Below are positions 11,534 through 23,160 of a stretch of DNA of 64,000 nt, one piece after another; position 1 is the stretch's first letter, and each line of letters begins with the position of its first letter. Under the pieces are notes generated by a model, which saw nothing but the letters and a program-made list of their open reading frames with translations, did not search any database and was not told the origin of the DNA. Origin of the DNA: Craterostigma plantagineum (Eukaryota; Streptophyta; Magnoliopsida; Lamiales; Linderniaceae); the NCBI GenBank assembly GCA_027422505.1, contig JAPQWV010000334.1:610001-674000 (forward strand). Reading direction: 5' to 3'. The position numbers and the translations under genes are program-made.

Positions 11534-11546
11534 AAGGGGGGAAGGA
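11534..11546 (+). other. Polypurine tract of Gypsy-1
   Basis: AAGGGGGGAAGGA directly before the 3' LTR. Confidence 0.85.
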
Positions 11547-13894
11547 AGTAATACCCGTAAAATTAATTCGGGATTTTGCTGTAATTATCTGTATAATTAT
11601 TCTTTAGAAGAAATAGGATCATGAAATTTAAAGTTGCGCAATGAAAATATGAATTTAATAACTTCGAATTTATACTGAGATTTATCAAAGAATTAAATAT
11701 AATTGGTACAATTAGGAAACGTTGTTGGGCCACATTTAATACTCGAAACTTAGGCCAAATTTGAGTATTCTTGGGCCCAAATCTGAATGGGATTTCTAAG
11801 GTTTAAAGTAAAGCTTACCTTGTCTAATCAATTTCAAGTCCCAAGGTTACCATGTATATCTAAAGATAAACACATACACTAAGCATTTCACGAAAACTTG
11901 AAAGGCATCGACATCTTCAAACAATATCAAGACAACAACGAGTCATAAGGTATGTGAGGGCTTCGTGCTTAACATGCTTAATATGTTTCCAAAGTGTATG
12001 TTTCTATAAAATCATATGTTAAGCATAAGGAGGTGTCGAATTCATCATGATTAAGAACCCCTGAAACACTTAGTTCAATTCATGAGTGGGTATTACATGA
12101 GTAAATGATGTACGCAGCTTCAATATACACTTAGAAATGAATTATGTGAACATGATTTATACCTTAGTGAAAATCGTGATCTTGAAATAGTTATGTCAAA
12201 TATATACGTCTTAATACTTAACTAGGATGTTTCGGCCATCGAGAAAACCCTAACCTTCATTTTAGGTTCATGAGTATTTAAATGATAACAGTTCTAGTAG
12301 TTTCGAGACATACAATAGAATGATGTAGAGATGTATAATAAAGGGACTTTGATATGAACAATAGCACGACTTCGAAAGGAATAAATGAAAGATGTCGAGA
12401 GGTAATAGGAGGAGATGTCGAGATGAATAGTAAACAGATTTAGATAGGTATAGTAGGAAGATCTCGAGATATATTTTATAAGGATTTCGACACCACTGTA
12501 GACTTCGACATTTATAAGATTTCGACATTTAACCAGATCTCGACATTTCTCTATGTCATTTCGACATTGTCCATGTCATTTCGACATTTAACATTCCTAA
12601 CCAATCTCGACATTTTGTAAAGATTTCGACAGTGTCAAAGAGAAGAACTCGACATTTTGGGTGTTACTTAAAGTCTCGACATTTAACCTCCCCAACAAAA
12701 TTTTCGGCACTAAGTAATTCTCAACAAATTAGGGTTTTCATCATTTTAGGGTTTTCGTGATTTTTAGGGTTTTGATAATTTATGATTTCGAAACATAGAA
12801 TTTGGAAACTTCGAAATTGGGTGACTTAGTAAATATACTGATATAATAATATTTTGTGCTCAGATATTCGAACTGTAGGGAATTCACCAGGATTGTCTAC
12901 CGATTTTACCAGGAGGGCAGGTAGGTGAATTATTCATCTACAATGCGTAAACACCTATGTGATATTTACGTGCTTCTATGTGGTTAAATGAATTACGTAT
13001 TTTACGTGTTTTACGTACGTCTCACGTGAAAATATGTTTTTAAGTTATCACGTTTATATGTATGGCATATGCATATCATATCACAGGAGTGAGATATTTA
13101 CACCGTATTCAGATAGTGACGATTTGAGATATTGACGAGCGGGGTAGACTGAGATGATTCTGGTTGTTGACTCATTGAGGAGTCGAGGTTGGTACTCATA
13201 TGACACCTGACGGCAGACAGGCGTGATCGATCTGTCTACTCGGGCGTGAACGTCCCGAGGTGCAAAACCGTCGTGATTTTATTTTTAGTAGAGGGAGCGA
13301 CCTGACAGGGCAGTTGCGTGATCGTCAAAACGCTGTCGGCGTAGGCGACCGCTTACGGAAGAGCGGCCTAGCAGGGCAGTTGCGTGATCGTCAAAACGCT
13401 GCTAGTGTAAGCTTCCGTTTATTATTATTATGGGCACGCGAGGTGTCGTGTCTGACCTAGGGCCCTGTGTTGTGTAATTTGAGATAGGATTGTGGAAAAA
13501 GAAAGAGTGAACACTGCATGTGAGATATTGGATCGGGAATGAGCGTTAATCACGTGCATACATGCATTTTTATTCACCTACTGGGCAAATCGCTCAGTGT
13601 TTACGTGTTGTAGGTACTGAGTCTAACGCCGACACGCGTCAAGACTTAGGCGGCTGGTGGCGGTGCTCCACAGACTTTTGAGGGCAAGGCAGTACATGGA
13701 TGAAGATCTGTGGAGCGATTAAATTGTTCTTTTGACATTTTTGGGGCTAAGCCCGTTGCATAGATACTACTATGTAAAATAATATTTTATTGTTATATTA
13801 TCTTTTAGGAAAAAGTTTTTAATTGACGGGCCTTCCGCGGCTTACGTTGCAGAAATCCGCCACTAATGTTAATTAGAAAATGAGGGTCGACACA
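11547..13894 (+). repeat. 3' LTR of Gypsy-1
   Basis: Begins AGTAATACCCG, the first T of TG having mutated, and ends GTCGACACA. It carries the same motif array and 66-bp repeat as the 5' LTR. GAATC follows. Confidence 0.92.
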
Positions 13895-14719
13895 GAATCA
13901 GGCTCCGATGTTGAGCCAAATTTGAAAGCTCTAGGAAAGCAGTTAGCTCTCATAGGACAAATGATGAGCAAGAAGTACTTCAAGAAGAAGTCTTCAACCT
14001 CAGCCAACAGACTTCGAACTACAAACTCTATAAACAAAGAACGTGCACCAGAGCACTCCGAAGTCAAGAACCCTAAGGAGGCTAACAAATGCTTCAATTG
14101 TGGCAAGCCAAGTCACTTCGCCAGAGAGTGCACTCTTCCAAAGAAACGAGATGCCAACTACTACTCCTGGAAGCTCCAATTGATGAAACAGAAGGAAGCT
14201 GGAGTAGCTCTTATGGCCGAACAGGACCAATGGCTCGAGGACACATCGAGCTCTGAAGAAGAGCTTCTATTAGAGAGACTAGTCAACCTCAATTAGGACA
14301 GCATAGTGAAAAGATTAAGGAATTAGAAGATAGGCTAGCAAATAACTACAATTGTTTGGTTAGGAATCTCAACGAGGAAGTCACCTTAAATTGTAGGATA
14401 ACCGAAGCTACCTCTACGATCACTAACTTAGAAGCTCAATTAGAAATATCAAATGCTAAGGTTAGTGAGCTTAGTAAGGAACTAGATGCCTGTCAAGCCG
14501 CTAAACTAGTAGAAAATAATTATGCTCTCCTAACTGAGGAACGCAAGAAGATATGCAAAAATAAAAAAATTAGATGATCTTCTTACGCGTAGGGGACATT
14601 CTGAGCAGACGATATTCTTAAACAAGCCCAAGGATATAGAATTCTATAATCCAATAGAAGGCATAGGTTACACCAACCCACAAGTTTTACGGAAGAAAGA
14701 AATATATGTTATTAAGAAC
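13895..14719 (+). pseudogene. gag: copia gag, second fragment with CCHC and coiled coil (element A)
   Basis: Continues the interrupted gag after the GAATC repeat: VEPNLKALGKQLALIGQMM, then a basic Ser-rich stretch. The zinc knuckle CFNCGKPSHFARECT is at about 14089-14133. An acidic tail (SSSEEELLLERL) ends at a TAG at 14294. A second segment (14356-14577) is a heptad-like coiled coil (ITNLEAQLEISNAKVSELSK). Element B has the same arrangement at 34240-34950, so the coiled coil is a family trait. Confidence 0.8.
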
Positions 14720-15890
14720 ATGGGTTTAGCTGCAACCTATCTTAGAAACTTTACGGAATCGACATACGAGAATGCTTTCGATTCATCCATTAGACAAGCC
14801 TCACATGGGCCTGAGATCCCCTTTGACTACAATGAACTAAATGAAAGAGACAAAAACAGGAAACCATCTCTAACACCCGTAAGTGATTTAGTTCAAGTTC
14901 TACCTACTGATTCTCAAACCCACTATGAGGAAGTCAAAAAGGTTAATTATCAAAATTCTCTCCATAAACCCCCTATCATAAAACAGATAGAGGAGTCACA
15001 GGCAAAATTAGATAAAGAACGAGAGAATTTCGAAGCTGAAAAGAAAAAGTTCTTTAAGGAGATGGAAAATCTCAAGGCTTCCTCATCCTCCCAAACTACC
15101 TTTAACGCTATTATAAAAAGCGTGAAAATCGAAAAATCGCCTTCGAAAGATCAAAAGAGCATTAATAATTCTATTAAAAGTGCTAAGACTAATTCTATTT
15201 CACCTGCGTCCACAGGGAGCGTAGGGCCAGCACTGAAAACGAAGGCGGGAGTGTCTAGTTCTAAGATAAAGAAGGAGCCAGTAGATTTGAATGTTTCTCA
15301 AAATGTTACTCATTCCGTTACAATAAAAGACACTCGTAGTAATAAAAGAGCCATTTCTACGATCAAAATAATTGCTTCTACTTGTTCACTTCAGCCTATC
15401 ACCTTTAGAAGCGACAATTTCGAAATAGGCTCTACCTCAAAAATTTCCATTAATCATTCTGAAACAAATGCCACAAGGAAGACCCGTAGGAAACAAGATC
15501 CAGCCATAAAGAAAGCTTATGGCGCTGTACATGCCTGTACTCACCTAAGGTATCCCGTAAAGATTGGGTCCCCCAAGCACCTTAGGAGATTATTGAAAGA
15601 AAAGATCTTTTCCTCGGTCAAACCTCCAAAAATATTTGTACGTGCTGAAATTAACCTTCCCTGCAAGGTTCAACTCAAATGTGTTCCTAAATCTCTGCCT
15701 AGGACGACTAAAGCCAAAAAGGCCAAATCTCCTATGGAGGCAAAACCCAAACCCACTTCTCCGAAAGTGGAATGGGTTATTAAAACTCCTCCGAATAAAA
15801 ATTTAGGAATCATATCTGAACCCAACACTAAATCTGCTAATCTGAGAGGATCCATGCTTAAGTGGATACCTAAAGCTCTAACGTGTTTTT
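14720..15890 (+). pseudogene. Gag-pro linker of element A, coiled coil and basic region
   Basis: Long open stretch in one frame (from 14720). It contains a strongly charged helix (KLDKERENFEAEKKKFFKEM, about 15009-15068), then Lys/Ser-rich low-complexity sequence. A conserved block (TRKTRRKQDPAIKKAYGA, RYPVKIGSPKHLRRLL) follows, with counterparts in element B at 32885-33589. Such long linkers between capsid and protease are seen in SIRE-like elements. I do not recognise a named domain. Confidence 0.65.
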
Positions 15891-16245
15891 GCAGATCCAT
15901 CATGTGTGGTACCTCGACTCTGGTTGCTCCACACATGACCGGTAATCAAGAGCTGCTGAGCAACTACAAAGACCGACCAAACGGAAAAGTCAGATTCGGA
16001 AACAATGAAGCTCCAATTCTTGGATTTGGAGATATCATTCTGGAGAATCTGACAATAAAAGATGTCTCGTATGTCGAAGGCCTTCGCCATAACTTGTTCA
16101 GCATAGGCCAGTTCTGTGACAAAGGGTTCCAGGTGGTCTTTCATGCTGACCGGTGCAGAATTTTGGATAGTCAGGACACAGACCTCCTTCAAGGACTTCG
16201 AAAATCCAATCTTTACAAGATCAACCCGACGTCCGTGCGGCCCTC
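15890..16245 (+). pseudogene. copia protease (element A)
   Basis: WYLDSGCSTHMT is readable at about 15906-15940 in a frame different from its flanks. After it the main frame gives NQELLSNYKDRPNGKVRFGN, ILENLTIKDVSYVEGLRHNL and GQFCDKGFQVVFHADRC, a standard copia protease tail. The active-site Asp is present but a frame change lies around it. Confidence 0.88.
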
Positions 16246-17100
16246 GACAGCTGTATGCCTCATCTCTCAGATTGATTTACAGAGGAACAGCCTACGGCAT
16301 CAACGACCTTCTCATCTAAATATGAAAGCTCTCCAACGTTTTTCTACGAAAAAGTTGGTTCACGGTCTTCCAACTATACTACTACAAAGGGAGCATCAGT
16401 GTTCGGGATGTGGCAAAGATGAAGCGAGCATCTCATCACGTCAAGCAAATTGCGTCTACTTCTCGACCATTGGAAATCATACACATGGATCTCTGTGGGC
16501 CGATGCAGACCCAGAGTATCAATGGAAGAAAGTATGTGCTGGTGATCGTTGATGACTACTCTCGCTACACGTGGACAAAGTTCCTCCGAACCAAAGATGA
16601 GACCGGTGACTTGATTATCAACTTTGTGAACACTACTAAAAATCTGCTGCAACAGACTATTCAAGTTATTCGAACATACAACGGCACTGAGTTCAAGAAC
16701 AGCAACCTCAGTGCGTTTTATCAGAAACTTGGAATAAGTCAACAATGCTAATCCATTCAGGACTTCCACACTTTCTATGGGTTGAAGCAGTCAATATCGT
16801 TTGTTTTACCAAAAATAGGACGGTGTTCACAAACGGTTCAACAAGACTCCGTACGAGATTGTGAATAATAGAGTGCCCAACATCTCATTCCTTAAAGTCT
16901 TCGGGTGCAAGTGCTTTGTGGCGAACGACAGAGAGCAACGTGCAAAGTTCGACCCTAAAGCATTCGAAGCAACTTTCGTCGGGTATTCTTCAACATCAAA
17001 AGCGTACCGAGTATACATCAATTCCAACCGAACAATTAAGGAAAGCTATAATATCACTTTCCACGAAGTGACAGAGATGGCTTCTGGTCACTTCAGTCCA
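16245..17100 (+). pseudogene. copia integrase (element A), catalytically dead
   Basis: The zinc-binding region around SHLNMKALQRF is followed by frameshifts near 16400-16430. The core reads IHMDLCGPMQTQSINGRKYV (first Asp kept) and YVLVIVDDYSRYTW. The second catalytic position is Tyr (IRTYNGTEFKN instead of Asp-Asn-Gly). A deletion of roughly 90 bp at about 16744, judged against element B, removes the Gln-Asn-Gly-...-Glu segment with the third catalytic residue. The C-terminal part resumes at 16861 (SFLKVFGCKCFVANDREQ, FVGYSSTSKAYRV). Confidence 0.88.
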
Positions 17101-17690
17101 GAACCCGTGCCTAACCAGATGGCTTCTGGACAACTCAGTTCAGAACCCGTACTTAACCCGTTGGTTTCTGAAGACAACATCTCAGAACCCGTGATCACTG
17201 GTGTGTTGGCACAAAACCAACAGAAGATGGCAACAACTCCGAATTCAACGCCAGAAGAAGCAACGAGACTTGTATTAGACGATTTGGATTCTCTCTTCAC
17301 CAGTATATCGGACATGCACTGCTACACCTACAGTGGATTCCCCACCCGACGAGACCGACATACCAACTTCTTCTCATATCTCTACCCCACCCGATTCAGA
17401 ATTTCCACAGATAACGAAGAACCTACAGTGGTCATCGAGGAAGTATCATCAGAGAGGATTGATCCAAGTGCAGTATTGGAACTTTCTCAAACAAATGATC
17501 AATCGGAGACTATAGGAAATCTAGACCCACAGATGGTTGACGCATCGACTTCAGCCTTGCCTCATGAGCGCAAGTGGACTAGACGTCACCCGGTTGATCA
17601 GATAATTGACGATCCTTCGGATGGTGTGAGGACACGTCGTCAACACAGTCTACTTAACTGCTTCCTGAGCCAAAACGAGCCTACTAAGGT
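17100..17690 (+). pseudogene. Int-RT connecting region (element A)
   Basis: Variable linker of the polyprotein. A short amino-acid repeat (MASGHFSPEPVPNQ then MASGQLSSEPVLNP) appears at about 17080-17160. The stretch is acidic and Ser/Pro-rich without a known fold, and frame changes occur near 17330. Confidence 0.6.
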
Positions 17691-18690
17691 AGCAGACACA
17701 CTACGAGACCCGGATTGGATAATTGCGATGCAAGAGGAAATCAACCAATTCGAACGTCTTCAAGTGTGGACCTTGGTACCCCGTCCACATGGGAAAACAA
17801 TAGTCGGAACTAAACGGGTATTAAAAACAAGAAGAATGAATATGGTGAAGTGATCCGGAACAAAGCAAGGCTAGTTACGAAGGGAAACAATCAACAGGAA
17901 GGCATCGACTACGACGAGACATATGCTCCTGTTGCCCGAATCGAAGCTATCCACCTTCTCCGAGCTTATGCGGCTCACAAAGACTTCAAAGTCTATCAGA
18001 TGGATGGTAAGACCGCCTTTCTCAACGGCGTGTTAAAAGAAGAAGTCTACGTCGCTCAGTCGGAAGGCTTCGTTGATCAAGAACATCCTGATCATGTCTA
18101 TCGCTTGGATAAAGCTCTCTATGGACTAAAACAAGCCCCACGTGCTTGGTACGATGTCCTGAGTGAATTCCTCGTGAAGTCTGGATTCATACGAGGAACG
18201 ATAGACACAACCCTCTTCATCAAATAACAAGACAAAGATCTGATGGTCGTGCAAGTATACGTCGATGACATCATCTTCGGATCAACTAATCCACGGCTTT
18301 GTACGAAGTTCAGAGATCTAATGAAAAGCAAGTTCGGGATGAGTCACATGGGAGAGATGCAGTTCTCTTTAGGACTACAAATCAGGCAAGTCGAAGATGG
18401 GATTTTCATCAGTCAGACAAAATACATCAAGGATATTCTGAAGAAATTCCATCAAGACCAGAGCAAGCCTCTCAGCATTCCTATGTCACCAAGCTGCAAG
18501 TTGGATGCCGATCCTTCTGGCAAGTCGCTCGACATCACACTGTGTGACAGCATCATTGGATCTCTTCTCTACCTCACTTCGAGCCGGCCGGATATCATGT
18601 TTGCCACCTGCTTATGTGCCCATTTTTAAGCCGATCCCAAAGAATCCCATATGCTCGCGGTTAAAGGATCCTGCGTTACCTTAAGGGCAC
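17690..18690 (+). pseudogene. copia reverse transcriptase (element A)
   Basis: DPDWIIAMQEEINQFERLQV opens the domain. A small deletion near 17830-17850 shifts the frame. The palm follows ([34 protein letters not shown]). An in-frame TAA sits near 18226. The catalytic YVDD is intact at 18258-18269. The C-terminal part (MSHMGEMQFSLGLQIRQVED, GSLLYLTSSRPDIMFATCL) ends at TAA near 18629. Confidence 0.92.
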
Positions 18691-19197
18691 TTTTACCCTT
18701 GGACTATGGTATCCAAAGGGTAAGAACTTCAAACTTAATGGCTACACTGACGCTGATTATGTAGGTTGCCGAATGGACAGGAAAAGCACGTCCGGTGGCG
18801 CTCAATTTCTAGGCAAAAAGCTGGTCTACTGGTCATCCAAAAAGCAGAATTGTGTGTCAACTTCGACGGCTGCAGCGGAATACGTGGCTGCCGCCAATTG
18901 TTGCTCCCACTGTGGATGCGGACACAGCTTCGCGACTATGGGTACAATTTAAATAATATACCCATATATAGTGATAGTCAAAGTGCCATCGCTATTACTT
19001 GCAATCCTGTTCATCACTCACGCACAAAACACATAGATATAAGATATCACTTTATCAAAGATCACGTAGAAAAAGGCACCATAGATATGTATTTTGTGAA
19101 CACGGAATTTCTACTAGCAGACATTTTCACCAAGGCTTTGAATGAGAAACGATTCCAATTCCTTGTCGGAAAATTAGGCATGTTGAATCTTCCGTAA
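18690..19197 (+). pseudogene. copia RNase H and end of pol (element A)
   Basis: Conserved blocks appear in three frames: GYTDADYVGCRMDRKST equivalent at about 18740-18790, TAAAEYVAAANCC equivalent at about 18862, and YSDSQSAIAITCNPVHHSRT at about 18970. KHIDIRYHFIKDHVEKG and LADIFTKALNEKRFQFLVG lead to the TAA at 19195-19197. This ending is characteristic of SIRE/Maximus pol. Confidence 0.9.
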
Positions 19198-19916
19198 TAT
19201 GTGCATCACCTGATCTTCTGTGCTATCACATGCTCTACTCTATGTGTTTTCCATGCTTATTTGTCTTTATCTTGCGTGATATCAAATATAAAAATATGAT
19301 AAAAATATACAATATATATACCTATAATATAAAGGGGTATGACGAAATCCTTTAGGATGCTTTGATCTAAAGTCACTTAGAATTTTACCCTGACATGCGA
19401 TCGATTTAATTGCTTAATTTTGTCAGTCTAAGTCGCATTCTTGTGTGTAAAAGGTCACTAGGTTTCTCCACTAGACACAAAGTCACTTTACATATGCGAG
19501 GATTCAAGCCTTGTTCCTTTTTCCTACTTTGGATCTATTTCTTGAGTGAGTCACATATCAATTACTTGTCTTACCTAGTGATACTTGGTTTCATACTCAC
19601 CTTGCTTTAGACCGTTAGGAAAATGATAAGGGCGCTTAGAATATTCCTCACTCGGCCTCATATAATTTTTCCCTCACAATAGCCCTTAGTCATCCACTTT
19701 GAGCCTTCTCCGATGTCCTTTTCTTCCTTTGAAACCCATTCCCGGACTTCAACCGAATTCTATACTCTTCGGATGGTTGTACAAACGAGAAAAGGAGCGG
19801 GAGAAAACAAAAGAAAAGTGGGATGATGACAAAAGAAGGCATTGTTCAACACGCAAAAATCAGACCAAAGGAACCTGCCTTCCGACTATCTTGTCAAAAG
19901 TGGCATGGTTCCTGCT

Positions 19917-20165
19917 GTGAACTTCTCCAACGATAATTTCGTATGCTCGTCAGAACGGCTGGAAGAGGAGCACCACGAAGTGAACTTCTCCAACGATAAT
20001 CCGGTCTTATATCGGGAAACGAGAAGATGAGCGCAGCCTCGGGTACAAATTCCATAACCGTGAACTTTTCCAAAAAGATAATCTCTGAAACCTCTCTAGG
20101 GATTAAGAGAAGAGGAGCGCGGTATCGGCCCGAGAACCAACAAGAAGAACTTCGCCTACGATAAT
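19917..20165 (+). repeat. Four-copy GAACTTCTCCAACGATAAT module
   Basis: Copies at 19917-19937 and 19980-20000 are nearly identical; 20060-20082 and 20147-20165 are diverged. Purine-rich GAGGAGC-type blocks lie between them. Element B keeps the inverse complements near 28340, 28425, 28505 and 28565. Function unknown. Confidence 0.7.
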
Positions 20166-20804
20166 CTCCTATAGCCTCGTGGAGAAGCGGAGCTTCAGCT
20201 TGAGCATAACATAAAAAGGGATAATTCTTAAAAGAAAAAGAGGGAGAAAAGATTGAAAAGAAGAAAGACGCCGAAAAAAAGGGAGACGGACGTAGAAATG
20301 GTAGATGACGAAGAGATAAGCTCACTTTCCTATAAATTCCTTCCCTTCTAAGTCCTAGCCAAACTAAAACCCTTACACCCCTTTTGATTCCAATCGACGG
20401 TCTCTCGCTCGGGGTGAAATGATTAAAAAAATGCCTCGATTACAGGTAAATTGACTTAAAATTGCTTGTGTTGACTTGAGTGATATAAATATAAACATCC
20501 CAAGTTAGAAATAATTGAGTGCAAGTGCGAACCTAGTGAGAGTTGTCGAAATGGACCAGTCTATGAACTTAGGACTTTAGTTTGACGACATGACTTGACG
20601 GCCTTTTCTTCTTTCAAATGTCTCGTAAAATTTTAGGTGTGACGATTGATCGAAGCAAAATAATCTGACCCCCATACTATAATAATAGTAATATACGTAA
20701 GTAATAATAAAAATAATCTTTCATTAATTAAATAAACTTGAAAAATATATATATAAATATATGCAGGTAAATATTAAAAAAAATTTTAAATAAAATATTA
20801 TTTT

Positions 20805-20808
20805 ATAA

Positions 20809-20848
<40 letters not shown>

Positions 20849-20850
20849 CT
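20805..20850. repeat. TA microsatellite
   Basis: Mostly uninterrupted AT dinucleotides within an AT-rich spacer. Confidence 0.9.
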
Positions 20851-21469
20851 TCTCACATTCTGACAGGAAATGTTATGTTTCATATGAGTTGAATTGAATA
20901 AATGCGAATCTGTTTTAGTATCGCACATTCTAAATGCAATGTTAGATTGCATTGGTACTAAATTGTTTAAATGCGATAAATTTTCCATTGCTCTTATCCT
21001 CACACAATATTATAAGTACATGTTTTCGGGGACCATATATATGTGCTTAATGAGTACATTTGTGTGTTATATGCTCGCGACTTGAATTGATTTCATATGC
21101 TTGCATACTTAGTCAATTCTTGCGCATCATTTGAGGGGGAGCAAATATAAAATCGTGCATTAGCTCCAAATATTCTTGACGTTTTTCTCTAAGCGTTTCA
21201 GATTCCTTCAAACAAAATTACGGAACAAGACGTCGACACTACAAGGAAAGGAGCTAGTCACACACCAAATATGTCATCCCTATTGCTGATTAACTCCATT
21301 ATTTCTAACGTCTTCTTTCTAAGTGGTACAGATTTTTAATTTCTGCCAGGGAATCAAGATGTTACTACACGGAAAATACAGGTAGTTAATTGCATTTAAT
21401 TCTAAGGGGGAGCTTTACAATGTGATTTTATTTGAAATAGGGGTCAATCTGAAAATTTTAGCAGTACTT

Positions 21470-22960
21470 ACTTTCGAGAAACTAGATAAAAGACTTAATT
21501 CACGATCATAAGTTTCTCGATCGTAATCAGTGTTGGGAACAATTTTGAACAGCCGCGATAATTTGCGATCGAAAAAAAATTGAATTGAGGAGCAATTCTC
21601 TAATCAAAAGTTTCTCGAGCGCAAATAGTAATGGGCCTGATCCATTTAATAGCAAAACGTCCAATCGCAAACCCAACATTGATTTACAACGAGTTAATAA
21701 AAGTTCGCTTTTTGTGAGTCGAAAAACTTTTTCTCACGCAACCCTATCGCAAAAAATTTCTCTCGCGAAAAACATTCACAGACAGCTCAAATTTCTCAAA
21801 GAAATCTTTCGATTTTCAACACCAAACTGTCTGTTAAATGTAGAAATGAGATTATTTTGACATCTGCGTGTGATTAACCTTCGTTGGCATCTGCATTTGA
21901 AGTTTTTCGCATGTTTAGGCTTAGATTTTCGACTGTTCTTCAAAACTGAGAAAAACCGTAACTATTTTATAGTGATTAAGGCTTGATTTTGAGTTTTATC
22001 TGAGTTTAATGCCTGCACTTAAGATAGTTTCGATATTCTTTGTGAATCTGGTAGAATGAATCATCGAAAAATCTGCATCTTCGATTGAAATTTGAGTTCG
22101 GATGAAACTGGACTTTTGAATGTTTGAAGCCATCGAAGAACATTCTCGATCGCAAACAGTCTCAATTGAATTCCGAATTAATTGAGATACTGTTTGTATT
22201 GAATTAGTTTTCGATCGATAAAATTCTGATTTAGTCGCTAAGATAGAAGATTTTGACCGAAAAATTATTTACCATCGAGAAATCTAATTAGGATTTTTGT
22301 GATCGAAAAACTTAAGCACCTGATTAGACAATTTACATGCAAATTTTATCGAGCGTAAAACTTACTATCGCAAAATAGAATTTTCGATTTAATTTCAATT
22401 TGGTCGCAAAAAATTTAGCAGCGAAAAATTAATTTTTCAACGCTTAATTTTTTGATCGTAAATTCGCCGCTTAGGATTTAATTGATCGAAAAAATTCTCG
22501 ACGATTGACTTAGTCTTTCGTTGACTAATTTCTCGATAGAAATATATTGCAGCGAAAAATTTTACTTACAATCGAAAATCACATACAGCTCGAACAATTC
22601 TCAAATCGGAAAATTTTATTCAATTGAAGATAATTTCTTGACAGTAAATTTACCTGAGAAACAATTTCTCGATCATAAATTTACACGGAATTTTTCTCGA
22701 TCGTAAAATTGATCGACTATAGTCTCGATTTCAACTTCAAAACTTAGAAATTTTTCTCCAAGTCTTTTACTGTAGCGAACATTATCGAATAAATTTTCTC
22801 GATCAAAAAATTAAACGGAGACATTACAATTAAAATCAATGCATAGGAAATCCATTTGAAAACCAATTTTATCGAGCGAAAAATTTCTCGGCATGAACAG
22901 TGACATTACCCGCGATTAAACACTTAGAAAATTTCGATTTCTTTTTCACGCGTCAAGTGT
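21470..22960. repeat. Region dense in CTCGATCG / TTTTTCGA words
   Basis: Dozens of near-palindromic words (TCTCGATCG, TTTTCGATCG, ATCGAAAA) on both strands at irregular spacing. The same vocabulary appears in element B at 26780-27110 and 35870-36400. It resembles a family-specific low-complexity composition rather than a tandem array. Confidence 0.6.
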
Positions 22961-23136
22961 TCAATTCACAATTACAATAATGCCATTACATTATTTCAAA
23001 ATCAAGTATCCTATGTGCAAACCATACGATTTCAATTCAAAAATCATCAAACATGTCATGACTTGATACAATATTATAGTTTGATGAAATTAAATCAATT
23101 TTCGACTCTAATAAAAAATTATGAACTAATGAACTT

Positions 23137-23160
23137 TTATATGTCTTTATTTCTTTTCAG
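23137..23160 (+). promoter_or_regulatory. Splice-acceptor-like tract before env-position ATG
   Basis: T-rich tract ending TTTCTTTTCAG, directly followed by ATG. The copy at 25-45 has the same layout although the preceding bases differ. A spliced subgenomic mRNA would explain expression of an ORF 4 kb after pol; no donor identified. Confidence 0.45.

Larger units (their letters stand above)
4538..13894 (+). mobile_element. Gypsy-1: full-length Ty3/gypsy chromovirus (Tekay/Del-like)
   Basis: LTR (4538-6869), PBS, gag, protease, RT, RNase H, integrase, chromodomain, PPT, LTR (11547-13894), flanked by GAATC on both sides. Domain order with integrase after RNase H and a C-terminal chromodomain defines a chromovirus. 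Both LTRs are about 2.3 kb and similar, with scattered substitutions and small indels. The polyprotein carries many frameshifts and stops, so the copy is dead and moderately old. It interrupts element A's gag in the same orientation. Confidence 0.93.
19198..23160 (+). other. 4-kb post-pol spacer of element A
   Basis: No credible ORF. Contents in order: AT-rich sequence; four copies of a 19-base motif (19917-20165); TA microsatellite (about 20810-20848); two purine-rich PPT-like tracts (about 21131-21142 and 21404-21412); a 1.5-kb stretch dense in CTCGATCG / TTTTTCGA words (21470-22960); a splice-acceptor-like end. The first 2.6 kb is conserved, inverted, in element B (26779-29327), so the spacer belongs to the family rather than being a later insertion. 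Confidence 0.75.

Noticed and set aside
12268..12528. Minus-strand ORF with repeated LYLSK-like residues
   Set aside because: Translation of the TCGACATT motif array in the Gypsy-1 LTR.
15880..15905. TTTTTGCAG before the protease in A and B as an intron end
   Set aside because: No donor or interrupted reading in that area; more likely ordinary coding sequence.
19699..20325. Overlapping ORFs in A's post-pol spacer
   Set aside because: Low complexity, in repeat modules, not conserved as protein in element B.
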